A stretch of DNA of 64,000 bases, from NCBI GenBank assembly GCA_940671915.1, contig CALNVZ010003434.1, positions 3,008,719 through 3,072,718 of the forward strand. Direction: 5' to 3'. Positions 22,766 through 37,452 of the stretch are shown here, in pieces; within the stretch, counting starts at the first letter, position 1; every line of letters begins with the position of its first letter. The position numbers were made by a program, and so were the translations under genes. The stretch comes from Paracentrotus lividus (Eukaryota; Echinodermata; Echinoidea; Camarodonta; Echinidae). The notes beneath the pieces were generated by a model. It was not told where the DNA came from. It ran no database searches and was given only the letters and a program-made list of their open reading frames with translations.

Positions 22766-25700
22766 GTCTGATTGGAGGGGCCGGGGGAGGGGGGGGGGGG
22801 GCGAACAGTAGAGGAACTTTATGATCTCACAAACTAAACTTTGTTTCTATATATAGGTGGCGTCTTCAGTCCGATCTTTTTCCCTTTACTAGTAATTCAT
22901 CTTTCTCCAGAGGAGCTGCCATTCTGATGTAATTAGAATGAATAATTGATAACAATCTAAGCACCTCCCTTTTGTACACCTCACATGCATTTCCCTCTTT
23001 TGTTAGTCTTTTTTTTTTTTTTTAACTTGATTTATTAAATTTTTTTTCTATTTTCTAATAATTTTTTTTAAATACTGCGTGCGTATATTTTCCCCCTTTA
23101 CTTTATTACTTATGAATGCAGGCCTAGTAGTAGTTATTATTATAAAGATCTGTATCTTAAGTAGGGATTGTCCACTAAAATTTGAAGTTCTTTTTGGGTT
23201 GTTTTTGCTAGGCTTATTGGATAGAGCATGTTAAAAGAAAAAATTTTGGTACCTGAATTTTACAATTGGATGTAGGTTTCAAAGATATGACCCAAGAGTG
23301 TCTCAGATTACCAATGAGCTGCTAGAACACTTTACAAGTTTCATATAAAGCCAGAAATGCAATAAAAGCCAAGTTTATGGTCTTTTTTTTTTCTTTGATT
23401 TATTAAACCAAATCATAACCAAACATTTTCTATGTGTGTTATCATCATAAATGAGATTATAGTAACACAATTAGTTAGGCAGTACAAAAGTTTTTTAACA
23501 AACTTATGGTTTTGACATGTATGGTTACCGATTATATGTGATCAAAATATGACCGCCGTGAAATACTCCATAGGGCATGTTTCAATAGGAATACCCTAGA
23601 CAATAGGGCATTTCATGGTGGTGTGGCTCACATCTATGCATTTTCGTAAAATGAGAATTATAAATCTCTCTTATACCATGAAATCACTTAACAATAGGTT
23701 TGATATTATAATAGTACCCAGGAAGACTGAATAATTGGTATTTGACCTACAAATGGCAATATGCCTCCTGTACAAAGTCATTGGGAATTAGATATATTGT
23801 AGTACCATTGGGAAAACAGCAATATCTCTGCCAAATTTTAGCCTATGATTGTGAATTTAGCACCGAATTGAAGCTTTTAAACTGCTTCATACTATCATAT
23901 CACTTTAACAATATGTTTGATGGTGCAACAGTACTAGGCAGGACCCAACCCCCTCATGAATTTGAAAAAAAGCTATATTTTCAGGGATAAATTTCAGATC
24001 ATTATATTTTTCATTCTAAAATTGTAAACCATAATGAATTATACCTTGTTTGAAAGGTCTCATTATTCTCTACCAGAATATAATAATATTATTAATATTT
24101 GGGTGATTATAGATGACTTGACAATAAAAACAATGAAAAATTTAAAAAATCTAAATTTCCTTAATTTTTTCCTAATAACTTTTTTATCTTGCACCTGGTT
24201 TAATTTTTTAATGCAGATTTAGATTCCTTGAGGAATTTCCTTTCAGAAAATGTATAGTTTTTATATATTAGGGTGTATCCTTTTCGAGATACAGGTCTTT
24301 GAAGTGAAAAAGTGCCATTTGTAGTGAAATTGGCATGTAACGCAAAAGGCGGCGAACTTATAACACATGGCCCTACAAATGTATATGATTGAGAATCCGC
24401 TTTGAAATCAAACTTGAGCTACAATCATACTTCTGACTTTCTTTCAAAGGAAATACCCAGGAAATATGTTTTACAAGTGAATTATAACTCATTTTTTCCT
24501 TATTGTTAACTACAATAACATGTAAACTAGATTGTCATTTTTCATTATATTTTGCATCGTCAGAATGAAAAAAAAAAAAAAAAAAAAATCAGAATTTTTC
24601 CAAAATAGGTCTACTCTAATTAAACTAAGTTATTTCCTGGATTGATCTGAAAAAAGGAAGAAATTTCTCTTTTAGTTAGTTGCAAATAATTTGAACTAGT
24701 CTGGGGAGATTTGTATACAGTGTGTAGGAAATTACTCTTTTATACAATGTTATTACAAGCAGTATAGACCTTTAGAGATGTAGGCCTACATTGTATTTTT
24801 TTCCTCCTTCAAGTCTTAGATAAGAACTATCATTAATATATTTCATGGTCAATCATTGTTAAAGATAATTATCATGCTGAATAAAATATCTGAAGCTAGA
24901 ATTGTTTTTTTTTTCCATTAATTTTGGGAGCACTACTTTTATGCCAAACTTCTGAAGTTTTTCCTCTTTTTCTATCATAATTAATCATTTGAGGATTACT
25001 GATACTTATTGATGTCATTTGAACAAAAAGATATTTGAGGGAATTCTTAAATCTAAATTAGAATCTACCACAAAGAATACACTTTTACAGTATATTTGGT
25101 TTTCTAAGACTCTTCTACATGTAGTTTTAGAATATAAGGTCTTTAAATAAATGGTATTGACTCTGTGTTTGATGGAAATTTTCATGTGGTCTGAAACTTT
25201 TGAAGATGATGGTAGACTATTAAAAAATATTATAAAGAGGTAAAGTAACAGCGACTGCCATTGTACACTTTATTTTGCTTAATTGCGAGTCTTGGTGTTA
25301 GTTGTTTGTCTAAAGTTCTTATTTACTTTTGTACAAGGTGATGGTTACTAGTATTCAAGTTGACTGGTAATTAGGAGACCCAAAAAATATGATCCAACTT
25401 AGAATGTAAATATATGCTGAGCAATGGCAATGCCAATGCTTCTGAATGTAAACTAAGATTACATAGTCAACACAAGAGAGATTTGTGTACTTGGATTCTA
25501 ACCAGAGATTACTCATTTTCCCATAAAAAGCACATTACAACACAGACTCATACACAGAAGCCATACATGCAGCCGAACCAATGAAACCGGTCGGCTTTGA
25601 CACTATTTTCATTGACCCGTGGCGGAAAGCCGGCTAATTTGAATATTCATGAAATTACAACACACAAGAGAGAGTTGGTACGGTCCTATTTGTTGGTCAG

Positions 25701-26005
25701 AAGATATGGTCATACAATTCTTGTATCATTGTCGACATTAAACATGTAATACTTAGACTAATACTATACTTCATAATGGCATATGGGAAGATAAATGTAA
25801 ACCCCTGTAAATGTGGTAAAATGTCCTAAATGCAGGTGTTATGGAATTTATATTGAAGCTGGGTAAGGCGTTTGAGTCATTCCTATATACACACACACGC
25901 CGAATAGTACGGTACTACACACAAACAACAATACACACACAACACAGGTACGTCACCTATTCATATTCCGTAGCGCATCGCAAAGGCCAACTACATGTGC
26001 ACTAC

Positions 26006-26096
26006 CACGTGTAAATGAATGCTCTGCTTCGGTAGCGCTCGCCAAGACTCCACGGACTCAACATATTTAGCAGCTTCTAAAGCACTCTATGTTCAT
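26006..26096 (-). pseudogene. MNT: Damaged copy of MNT exon 1 (segment d)
   Basis: This is 91 bp instead of 94, with three single-base losses that shift the frame locally. The donor has lost the AAGT of gtaagt. Flanks match segment c. It is an assembly copy. Confidence 0.8.
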
Positions 26097-27807
26097 AATT
26101 TTCATGTATGCATGAAAAAACAACACAGAATAAAACGGAGATACTGTAATATCCTTCTAATAATCACAAAACGTCGTTTTCCTTGGATATATCACCTATT
26201 TCGAAGACAATATCCAAAACGAACGTCATATGTCTTCCACTCTGATTATAATAACCAATCTTCGGACGGGCGTATTACTAATTTGCATATCATAGTTGAG
26301 GGTGTGTATGTCTGTTTGGCTTAAATTTGTGTTTGTGACGTTGATAAAATCACTATTTACCTTACAAAATACCACTAAACTCTCAATTAATATCAATTTA
26401 TAAGTGTTTTTGTTTATTAATACTCAAACTTAAAACGTAAGCTAACAAAAAACTAACTGAACACCCTACAAAGAATGGACTCGTCTCTAAATTTACATAT
26501 AAAAGGGACTTGGCCAATCAGCACTATAATATCAGCTTGTTTAATGCCACATGCATAATACCGTGGTGTATTACGGCTGTCCACATCGGGTCGGGATTAC
26601 TTTACTCGCCCCTTCGTACAATCAGATTGGATGGATATATTGGGGGAATATTATCAAGTTTGGGATTTTCAGCATTTTTTCATCATTTAAGAATTATTAT
26701 TATTGATTCTAACTATTTTTATTTGATTCAATTTATTAGTAATTATCTTAATTTGATAAGGAAGATGATGTTTTACTCTAATCTAAATTCTAGACGACAT
26801 ACAGTAACTTCATAGATAGACAGCCAACATATTTACTAGCAACAGAATCACATGGGGCTATTTTTTTTCGTTGACGCGAACACGTTGTTAATTTGCATAT
26901 GATTGCATTATACCTCACAAATTTCTCTTGTATCCCAGTCGCTTCGCATTATTTGTAATTAGTTCATGATCATTCTACACCAGCCTGCTTCGACTATTTT
27001 AGGCCTTTAACTCCATATCTTAATGTTATTCTGGACAAGATTGCAGTTTTAAATTTTGAAGGAATTCAGATTTTTGAAGTAAAAATATAACAAGCACAGC
27101 ATTAAAAAAATCATGAAAATGAAACTTTTGAATTTTGAACAGTTCTGTGCATAGGCCTACCATGCATATTCATATATGAAATTTGTTTATTTATTCAATT
27201 ATGACTGTGTACATACAACAAAAAAAAAAACACCATTTATTGACACTCTTAAACATAATTTAGATGTCATCTTTGTTTTAGGAACAGACAATCAAAATAA
27301 TTGGTATTTTTATTTATTTTGTCTCTGATCCCCTTCGTCCTTGTCAGCAGGCTTGGAGAGCAGAAAAAAATGTTTTTATTGTTCATTTGATATATTGTAA
27401 AGCGCTGTGAGCATTTTTAAATGTAAATAAATAACAAATGTATGTTTGTATGTATGTTTGTATTTCATTAAAAAAAAAGAAAACATGCATGAGACTATAA
27501 TTATTCAAACTGTTTTATCAACAAAATGCTAAAAAAAGCTCGCTACTTTGTTATCAGAAGATTATAACTGATAGCTATAATAAGGAGATATTACAGGACT
27601 ATTATTAGGATTATAATTAAGGTCTAGTTCCGTTTCAAACTTGATATGGGCACTTGTTCCAGTTGTGATACCCCCCCCCCCCCATCTCATGCATCAATCA
27701 CTAAAAAATGAAAATGTTCCGCTTTGAAAATATAAGTCCACAAACCCCTACCAACCTCAACCCATCTCCACCGTTTGTTTTGTTTGTTTGTTGTTGTTGT
27801 GTTTTTT

Positions 27808-28060
27808 TTCTTCTTCTCTCTTCTTCTCCTCTTCTTCTTCTTTTCTTCTTCTTTCCTTCTTCTTCTCCTTCTTCTTCTTCTTCTTCTCTTCTCCTTCTTT
27901 CTTCTTCTTCTTCTTCTTCTTCTCTTCTTCTTCTTCTTCTTCTTCTTCTTCTTCTTCTTCTTCTTCTTCTTCTTCTTCTTCTTCTTCTTCTTCTTCTTCT
28001 TCTTCTTCTTCTTCTTCTTCTTCTTCTTCTCTTTTCTCTTCTTCTTCCTTCTCCTTCTTT
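27808..28060 (+). repeat. (TTC)n microsatellite, copy d
   Basis: About 253 bp, with more CTTTT and CTCTT interruptions at both ends than copy c. Confidence 0.95.
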
Positions 28061-28431
28061 CTATTTACACTACCAAGTGTTATTTCGCACGCAACTTCAT
28101 GGTCATAGTATTCTGTGGTAAACGACTGAGAAAAAGTCTAATGCACAATACGTCACCTGTCAATCATTCCCAAAAGGCCGCGCGCTTTCTGCTCTAATGT
28201 CATGTCGTCATTGTTTGCATGTACTCAAAACACTGACAAACGATAATACGTTACGTAGTCGAATGAGAGGACGGTGGGTGTGTCTCATTAATATGAATAA
28301 ACATTAGTTTTGACAAGGCGTCGTAACAACACGTGATTGGTGAAACACGTGTAACGTATGTTTTGCAATCTTTTTCACCAAATCATATTCCACACCGTCA
28401 TCTTTGCGATTAGGGATTAGAGAAAGAAAGA

Positions 28432-28456
28432 NNNNNNNNNNNNNNNNNNNNNNNNN
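28432..28456. other. Assembly gap of 25 N
   Basis: This lies between two copies of block M. The left side ends at the GA tract and the right side restarts at the beginning of M, as expected for overlapping contig ends. Confidence 0.98.
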
Positions 28457-28842
28457 AAACCGCCGTCAGTCTGGGGCGTAAAACGTCGCATCGATCGTGA
28501 TTATGGTAAAACTGTCACTTCTTGTTTTCAGAAAATATCATACAATCTGATAAAACATGTCACAAAACATGTAAATCTATAGACTATAATACTATACTTC
28601 ATAATGGCATATGGGAAGATAAAATGTAAACCCCTGTAAATGTGGTAAAAATGGTCCATAATGCAGGATGTTATGGAAATTTTATATTGAAGCTGGGTAG
28701 GCGTTTGAGTCATTCCTATATACACACACACGCCGAATAGTACGGTACTACACACAAACAACAATACACACACAAACACAGGTACGTCACTATTCATATT
28801 CCCGTAGCGCATCGCAAAGGCCAACTACATGTGCATACTTAC

Positions 28843-28935
28843 CACGTGTAAATGAATGCTCTGCTTCGGAGCGCTCGCCAAGACTCCACCGGACTCAACA
28901 TATTTAGCAGCTTCTAAAAGCACTTCTATGTTCAT
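28843..28935 (-). pseudogene. MNT: Damaged copy of MNT exon 1 (segment e)
   Basis: This has one base lost (TCGGAGCGC for TCGGTAGCGC), which shifts the frame after codon 18. Start codon, Sin3-interaction helix and the gtaagt donor are intact. Confidence 0.8.
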
Positions 28936-30640
28936 AATTTTTCATGTATGATGAAAAAACAACACAGATAAAACGGAGATACTGTAATATCCTCTATAAA
29001 TCACAAAACGTCGTTTTCCTTGGATATATCACCATATTCGAAGACAATATCCAAAACGAACGTCATATGTCTTCCCACTCTGATTTATAATAACACAATC
29101 TTCGGACGGGCGTATTACTAATTTGCATATCATAGTTGAGGGTTTGTGTATGTCTGGTTGGCTTAAATTGTGTTTGTGACGTTGATAAAATCACTATTTA
29201 CCTTACAAAATACCACTAAACTCTCAATTAATATCAATTTATAAGTGTTTTTGTTTATTTATCTCAAACTTAAAACGTAAGCTAACAAAAACTAACTGAA
29301 CACCCTACAAAGAATGGACTCGTCCTAAATTTACATATAAAAAGGGACTTGGCCAATCAGCACATAAATATCAGCTTGTTTATGCCACATGCATATATAC
29401 GTGGTGTATTACGGCTGTCCACATCGGGTCGGGTTACTTTACTCGCCCCTTCGTACAATCAGATTGGATGGATATATTGGGGGAATATTATCAAGTTTGG
29501 GATTTTCAAGCATTTTTTCATCATTTAAAGAAATTATATTATTGATTAGCTATTGTTATCAATTATTTAGTAATTTATCTTTATTGATAAGGAAAATGAT
29601 GTTTTACTCTAATCTAAATTCTAGACGACATACAGTAAACTTCATAGATAGAACAGCCAACATATTTACTAGCAAACAGAATCACATGGGGCTATTTTTT
29701 CTTTCGTTGACGCGAACACGTTGTTAATTTGCATATGATTTGCATATACCTCACAATTTCTCTTGTATCCCAGTCGCTTCGCGATTATTTGTAATTAGTT
29801 CCATGATCATTCTACACCAGCCTGCTTCGACTTATTTAGGCCTTTAACTCCATATCTTAATGTTATTCTGGACAAGATTGCAGTTTAAATTTTGAAGGAA
29901 TTCAGATTTTGAAGTAAAAATATAACAAGCACAGCATTAAAAAAATCATGAAAACAATTTTGAATTTGAAACAGTTCTGTGCATAGGCCTACCATGCATA
30001 TTCATATATGAAATTTGTTTCTTTATTTCAATTATGACTGTGTACATACAACAAAAAAAAAAAAACCCATTTATTGACACTCTTAAACATAATTTAGATG
30101 TCATCTTTGTTTTTAGGAACAGACAATCAAATAATTGTTTTTTTATTTATTTGTCTCTGATCCCCTTCGTCCTTGTCAGCAGGCTTGGAGAGCAGAAAAA
30201 AGTTTTTATTGTTCATTTGATATATTGTAAAGCGCTGTGAGCATTTTTTTAAAATGTAAATAAATAACAAATGTATGTTTGTATGTATGTTTTGTATTTC
30301 ATTAAAAAAAAAAGAAAACATGCATGAGACTATAATTATTCAAACTGTTTTATCAACAAAATGCTAAAAAAAGCTCGCTACTTTGTTATCAGAAGATTAT
30401 AACTGATAGCTATAATAAGGAGATATTACAGGAGCTATTATTAGGATTATAATATAAGGTCTGTTCCGTTTCAAACTTGATATGGGCACTTGTTCCAGTT
30501 GTGATACCCCCCCCCCCCATCTCATGCATCAATCACTAAAAAATGAAAAAAGTTCCGCTTTGAAAATATATAGTCCCACAAACCCCTACCAACCTCAACC
30601 CATCTCCCACCGTTTGTTTTGTTTGTTTGTTGTTGTGTGT

Positions 30641-30943
30641 CCTCTCTCTTCTTCTTTCTTCTTCTTCTTCTTCTTCTTCTTCTTCTTCTTCTTCTTCTTC
30701 TTCTTCTTCTTCTTCTTCTTCTTCTTCTTCTTCTTCTTCTTCTTCTTCTTCTCTTCTCTTCTTCTTCTCTTCTTCTTCTTCTTTTCTTCTTCTTCTTCTT
30801 CTTCTTCTTCTCTCTTCTTCTTCTTCTTCTTCTTCTTCTTCTTCTTCTTCTTCTTCTTCTTCTTCTTCTTCTTCTTCTTCTTCTTCTTCTTCTTCTTCTT
30901 CTTCTTCTTCTTCTTCTTCTTCTTCTTCCTTCTTCCTTCTTTC
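30641..30943 (+). repeat. (TTC)n microsatellite, copy e
   Basis: About 303 bp and the longest of the three. It includes uninterrupted runs of more than 100 bp. Confidence 0.95.
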
Positions 30944-31318
30944 TATTTACACTACCAAGTGTTATTTCGCACGCAACTTCATGGGCATAGTATTCTGTTG
31001 GTAAGACTAGAGAAAAAGTCTAATGCACAATACGTCACCTGTCAATCATTCCCAAAAGGCCGCGCGCTTTCTGCTCTAATGTCATGTCGTCATTGGTTGC
31101 ATGTACTCAAAACACTGACAAAAACGATAATACGTTACGTAGTCGAATGAGAGGACGTGGGTGTGTCTCATTAATATGAATAAACATTAGTTTTGACAAG
31201 GCGTCGTACAACACGTGATTGGTGAAACACGTGTAACGTATGTTTTGCAATCTTTTTCACCAAATCATATTCCACACCGTCATCTTTGCGATTAGGGATT
31301 AGAGAAAGAAAGAGAGAG

Positions 31319-31355
<37 letters not shown>

Positions 31356-34300
31356 CTCAGAAAGAAAGAGGGGGGAGGAGGGAGAGAGAGAGAGAGAGAG
31401 GCAGGGGAGAGGCGGGAAGGTACTTACAAAAAATATATAGCTTGAACTTGACCAATAAATCAGATCGAAAAAAAAAAATTATTTCCGTATTCATGATAGG
31501 AAATAATCCGTAAGCTAAAACATCTTTTCTATTTCTGCCCCTGTGGCTGATATATTTATTATAAATATTTGCTTAGCCAAAGACGTGAAAAAAAATGATT
31601 GCACAAAAATACGAAATTCCGATTATGCCCCACCCTCATCTTCATGAAATCCATAGAGCCCCCCCCCCCACACACACCACACACACTCAGGCGGTCTATG
31701 CTCTTTCCCGATTTCTGCGGGGGGGGGGGGGGGAAGAGGATACTTTAAATACGGGTCTTTTAGCATTTTTTCCACGTCCTATTTTTAATTAGGGGGTAGT
31801 TTTCCATTCTTTGGGGGAAAATCATGAAATAGGGTTCCGAATATGGTCGAAAAAACCTGTGAAAAGATGGTAATATTGCTGGCTCTCTCTCCAAAAGCCT
31901 GTAATAGGGGGGGGGTAATTTCGATGTAACTTCCCTTCCCAAATCGTATAAAAGGGTAATTTTGACACCGCTTCTCGTATGTTGACGCGCTGCAGGGGCC
32001 GCGGAGCCGGGGGGGGGCTGGGGGGCTGGGGGGACTGGGGGGGGCTGGGGGGGGGGGGGCTGGGGGGGGGCTGGGGCTGCAGCACCCATTATTCATCGAG
32101 TGAATTGTTGTGTAAATCTTAACATAAAGACGCTCTTATATTGAGGAGGGGAACGCAACATTACATTCATGAGTTTAGTGGAAATACATGCATCTGAGCG
32201 CGCAGAAAATTATACGTCTACATTAATGTCAACAAAACCCGCGCTAACGGCGGGAAGCGACATTGACAACTGCATGCAATTATTACTTAGCGTACAAAAA
32301 CTCGCCTAAGAAAACTTCCCTGTCTAAAATGGTATTATCAGTCGATCCGTTCGAGGAAATTCGTCATGGACATGAAATAAATAATTGAACTTTATCATAG
32401 TTTTCGTAGGTAGAATGTTCAGACCAGATTGGGGAAAAGACATTTTGGCAAGCCTATAACACCATGTGCTAAAGTTGTAATCAGAATCTTTATTTCACAT
32501 AGATTGATGTTCCTAACGATTATTGATATAAATAGTGATCTTGTCACATCTTGCGAAGACGCCGTCCACATGCGATATGCATGTGATATGCGGAAATATT
32601 GACCCATCGAGTAAAGATTCGTTTGTGATAATGTTCAAGTGACAGGACTTTTTTTAACCAATCGAAATGAATGTACCATATTTGGAAGCTGAGAATTCAA
32701 GCTTTTAAAAACTGCTTGATCATTAAGTGTAATATAATTATCGTGAATCGAGAAGATGACTATACAGCGTATGAGCTATTTGAGAGCAAATTGGCCATAA
32801 TGTACAGGAATTTGATCTTACTAGGATTTCGAATTGACTCAAGTGACAGGACTTTTTTTTCCCTTTGCAATAAGTTATTCCTATTTTTTGAAAAATTTCA
32901 GACTCTTAGCGTACTTATTCAAGTTGATCATTTCTTTGAAAAGTAGTGCTCGCCATTAATCAAGAAAACAAATTGAAAAAACTGTGCAATTCCAAATTAA
33001 AAAAGTCTATGGCCGCGTTCGCTTTGCGTTAGAGTGATAGCTGCCCTCTTCCCTTTAAGTTTACAACTAAATTGAATATGCCCACTTTTTCAGCCAACGT
33101 GTACAAAATTGCAAAAATGACCATACATTTGTGATTTTTAGCCTGTTCAGCCCCCCCCCCACTTCGACTCAGCCCTCCACTTTCAAAACGCTCCGCGGCC
33201 CCTGCTGATTGAGGGCGCGGGGGGAGGGGGGGGGGCGACAGTAGAGGAACTTTATGATCTCACAAACTAAACTTTGTTTCTATATATAGGTGGCGTCTTC
33301 AGTCCGATCTTTTCCCCTATACTAGTAATTCATCTTTCTCCAGAGGAGCTGCCATTCTGATGAATTAGAATGAAAATGATAACAATCTAAGCACCTCCCT
33401 TTGTTACACCTCACATGCATTTCCCTTCTTTGTAGTCTTTTTTTTTTTTTAACTTGATTATTTTTATTTCTATTTCTAATAATTTTTTTTAAATACTGCG
33501 TGCGTATATTTCCCCTTTACTTTATTACTTATGAATTGCAGGCCTAAGTAGTTATTATTATAAAGATCTGTATCTAAAGTAGGGATGTCCACTAAAATTT
33601 GAAGTTCTTTTTGGGTTGTTTTTTGCTAGGCTTATTGGATAGAGCATGTTAAAGAAAATTTTGGTACCTGAATTTACAATTGGATGTTAGGTTTCAAAGA
33701 TATGACCCAAAGAGTGTCTCAGATTACCAATGAGCTGCTAGAACACTTTTACAAGTTTCAATTAAAGCCAGAAATGCAATAAAAGCCAAGTTTATGGTCC
33801 TTTTTTTTTCTTTGATTTATTAAACCAAATCATACCAAACATTTTCTGTGTGTGTATCATCATAAATGAGATTATAGTTAACACAATTAGTTTAGGCAGT
33901 ACAAAAGTTTTTTAACAAACTTATGGTTTGACATGTAGGTTACCGTTATATGTGAATCAAAATATGACCGCCGTGGAAATACTCCATAGGGCATGTTTCA
34001 ATAGGAATACCCTAGACAATAGGCCATTTCATGGTGGTGTGGCTCACAATCTATGCATTTTCGTAAAATGAGATTATAATGACATTTCAAAAGAAATCTA
34101 ATATTTTCATAAAATTCATCATGATCTATCATACTGAAACCTACTTTAAACCTTTTTTTTTTTTTTTTTTTTTTCTAGATTGGGTGCTGATTTTACAATA
34201 TATATTAATTATGTATAGATGCAATAGCATATTGCCATCAGTATATTCTGGCCAAAGTACGAGAAAAAAGTTTTCTTAGCAAATAAAGTGAAAATTTATC

Positions 34301-34359
34301 ATAAAACAATAGGACAATGCATGTCAAGCGTGCCCCTATCACAGGTCTGTGACCTGTTT

Positions 34360-34515
34360 GCCATTTGGTATGGCGATCATTTTTTTTTTTTGTGCATCCG
34401 TAAGAATATTCATAACTTTCTTATTATTCGTCCGATTCTTCAACTTTTTTATTCTGTTTTTCTAATTTATCTGCTTTTTTATAAAAGCAACTTATTTTGG
34501 GTCCAGGACCTCCTT
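34360..34515. mobile_element. Degenerate single arm related to MITE families A and B
   Basis: The stretch CATAACTTTCTTATTATTCG followed by a CCGATT word and the flanking spacing match the right arm of 4303-4885. The second assembly copy is at about 40520-40680. Termini are not identifiable. Confidence 0.45.
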
Positions 34516-35525
34516 CAATTTCCAAAGCTCCACACCCACACCACACACGCTTTATTTCATTATGTATGTTCGGATTTTTCTCCGTCTTTCTTCTCTCTCT
34601 CCCTCACTCTCTTATCGTTCTGTAACATTTGTGCTCTAATTTACATGCTGTATTTTTCCTCCACTCACCCCGTACTTTGAATTTAAAAATGCCTCAAGTT
34701 GTGATAGCCATATTTTGCCCGCCTTTTCTCTCACCACTTTCTATCCTATTATCCTTTTTTTATACAATACAATTGTCCTTCTATATCTCTCATTCATCAC
34801 TTAATCATTCTTCGTGTGTCACTCTCCCGCATATTTATTTATTCTCTCGAAAATAACTGCTCTTCTTATTTAAGTAACAGTAATAAAATAATTATTATTC
34901 TAGAATGGTTGCATTTGAATTATAATTGGCAATTTAATAGATCCATCAAAAAAAAAAAAATGTTTATTGTAAAAAATATAATGTGCGTCATATTATAAAG
35001 AAAGTGGAAACATATTTAAGATATAATATCATGCTTACAATCAATAAACTCCAAGACAATTAAAGCAGATGAAAAAATCACTATCAAAATTGAGAACCGA
35101 ATCATGAAAACTACACAGTCTATACACTATCATGAATGAGTTGAGTTGTAATAACAGCTTCACATCGCTCATAAATATGTACAGGCTCATAAATGAAATG
35201 AAAAAGCTGAAATGATCATTCATGGCAAAGGAAACATAATTTCAGGGATGTCCGACAATATTGTCGTTCATATCACCTATAATCTACAATAACCAAAAGA
35301 CGCAAAATCGTCATCACAAGCAGTTTTCATGGCTTTTATACATTTTCAGTTTGGCCTCAAAACTATGATATGAACATAATAACTTTTGTGATCTATAACT
35401 ATAAAGCATGTAAGCATGCTTAACAATGGTCAATGATGGAAGTGGAATGTTAATTATTTGTTGTTTGATAGGTCACTAAATGCAAATCTTTAAGAGTCTT
35501 TCACCACAACAAGTTCACTTTCAAC

Positions 35526-36556
35526 TTAGACTATATGAAGGCGCTCATTGACTAAGATCATGCTGATGATTCCTCAGGCAATTTTATTGAGGCTGATGGT
35601 GAGGGGCTCAGAAAACGCCCGAGACTCGTATAGCTGATACCTCGGTCGACCAAACCAGGGACAAGCTCCATGACCGATTGTGGATCGTATTCAATGTGAT
35701 AGACGCGAGTCCATCTGAGCGTCGCTCTGGACATTGCCTTTGCCGAGTTGGCGTCCCTGATTGAGATTAGCAAGGTAATCCTTCAATGTGGCTTCAAGTT
35801 CGGGGAATTGTACGCGAAGCGATATGGAAGAACGATTTGGCTGACTCAACGCGCCGGCTGGTCTTGAAAGATATTCGTCTCTTGCGCCTGCGTAGGTTTC
35901 TCGACACCCACTTTCGTGTCACGAGAGAAAGCGTCGTTGTTTTGTGGGATGAGCTTAGGTGCTAAACGCAGAGGAGAACTCTGAGTCGCGGAACTGATGA
36001 CTTTTGAGTCGGATTTGCAGGCACGGTGATGACGTAACTGGAGCAATATTGATGCAGTTGCCATTGACGTCGGTTGTCTTTGAGGGTGGGTAAAATGCAT
36101 CCATCGGAACTCAAGTTGTTGCCGAGGTTGATGCTTGTCGTTGATACGGAATGTGTACGTAGTTGGTACTGATGGCTGATTGCCGAAATTGGTGACGAGG
36201 TTGAAACCGAAATTGATCCTGGATTCGATTGTCGATCTTGATTCTGAAGTTGATGCCGAATTTGAGTTGGGAACATAGAGCATGACTTGAGACACAACGT
36301 CCTGATTCCATTGGCACATGTTTCGGCGCGTGCAGAGTGGATGTCATTTCTTCGTGTCGCCAGTATGCGGTCGCTTAATACGAAAAGTCACCTTTGGGAC
36401 GCTGAATACCGTCTGTCACAGGGTAAATCCATCTCGAAGAGCAACCAATCCTTGGTCAATCGTAATCGAAAACTCGGAACCAATCCGTCGTCGAAGCAGA
36501 GAGTCTTAGAGTTTGTTGCGCGAACAATTCGGTGTCGAAGTTTCTTGGGATGTCAT
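35526..36556 (-). pseudogene. Frame-broken copy of the 347-codon single-exon gene
   Basis: This aligns end to end with 41720-42763 but is 13 bases shorter net, with many one-base indels that break the frame into pieces of 60-160 codons. Start (36556-36554) and stop (35528-35526) positions correspond. The flanks are equally indel-rich, so this looks like a noisy assembly copy of one gene, not a second gene. Confidence 0.75.
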
Positions 36557-37403
36557 GTAAAGTTAAACTGATTTCTTGGCTCGCCAATGAGGTTGGATAG
36601 TATGTTGTAAACTATAATCGTCGATTAATACGGTTAATTGCGGTGGTTACAAAGATCACATAAAAGTCATGTTCCTCAGGTCTTTGTACAAGGTTCTCAT
36701 TGGATAGGTGAAAGAACGAGCTGAGATGATTGGTCAGTTTTCAACATGGACCTGGTCACCTGGCGGATTGTACCGGCTTTCATTATCAACATAGGCCAAG
36801 CTAAAAGACAAGGTGCGTTTTCCTCTTTCACCGATTCAGTGGGATTAGCATGACAGGGATTAATACTCCGTGTGTTATAAACAAAAGCCCTCACATCTCA
36901 CTAATCATCGTCATCGTCACCACCTGCTATTACGCAGGAGCCGATATCGGTCGAGATCAAAGCTTTTATCCAAGCGTGCTTTTTATACCTTTGTTTGATT
37001 TCCCGACCCATGTTAAAAGTTGAAGCAGACTTTGCTGGTATTATTGTGGGGCCTGATGACCAGAAAACAATAACAGACGGATTTTACTTTTCCAAATTTG
37101 AAAAGACCTGCATTGCATGGACCTATTACTGATACTATTAATAGTGGATATAACATAACAGTAGCACTTGCGAGTAAAATGATTATGCCACAAATATAAT
37201 TATCGTTGTAGGTCTAGTAGTTTAAACGCCTTCTATAATGCAGGATTTGACAATTGGGTATATGATTGTTAGCATTTGAAAAAGTTTCATGTGTTAGTGA
37301 TCTGGTTTGTATCAAGCTTTATGGAGGGATGGGGGGGGGGGGGGGGGGGGGGAGGCTTATAATTGCAACCATGATGAGGTATAAGAAGACAAGAAGACGG
37401 AAT

Positions 37404-37452
<49 letters not shown>

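Larger units (their letters stand above)
16335..23665. repeat. Assembly segment c (blocks L-M-R)
   Basis: L (16335-18030) recurs at 23961-25665. M (18030-20850) recurs at 25760-28431 and 28457-31310. R (20830-23665) recurs at 31285-34080 and 37410-40245. It carries the intact copy of MNT exon 1. Apart from exon 1 the segment is non-coding, with simple repeats listed separately. Confidence 0.85.
23672..28431. repeat. Assembly segment d (blocks K-L-M)
   Basis: It begins with a copy of 11139-11440, continues as a copy of 16335-20840 and stops at a 25-N gap just before the GA tract. The K-to-L join is continuous here (CCCCTCATGAATTTGAAAAA), which fixes the true order of blocks K and L. Confidence 0.85.
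28457..37405. repeat. Assembly segment e (blocks M-R-S)
   Basis: M and R copies run straight into block S (34080-37405), which recurs at 40245-43610. It carries a damaged MNT exon 1 and a damaged copy of the single-exon gene. It ends at a GA microsatellite, where block S is joined to the GA tract that opens block R of segment f. Confidence 0.85.
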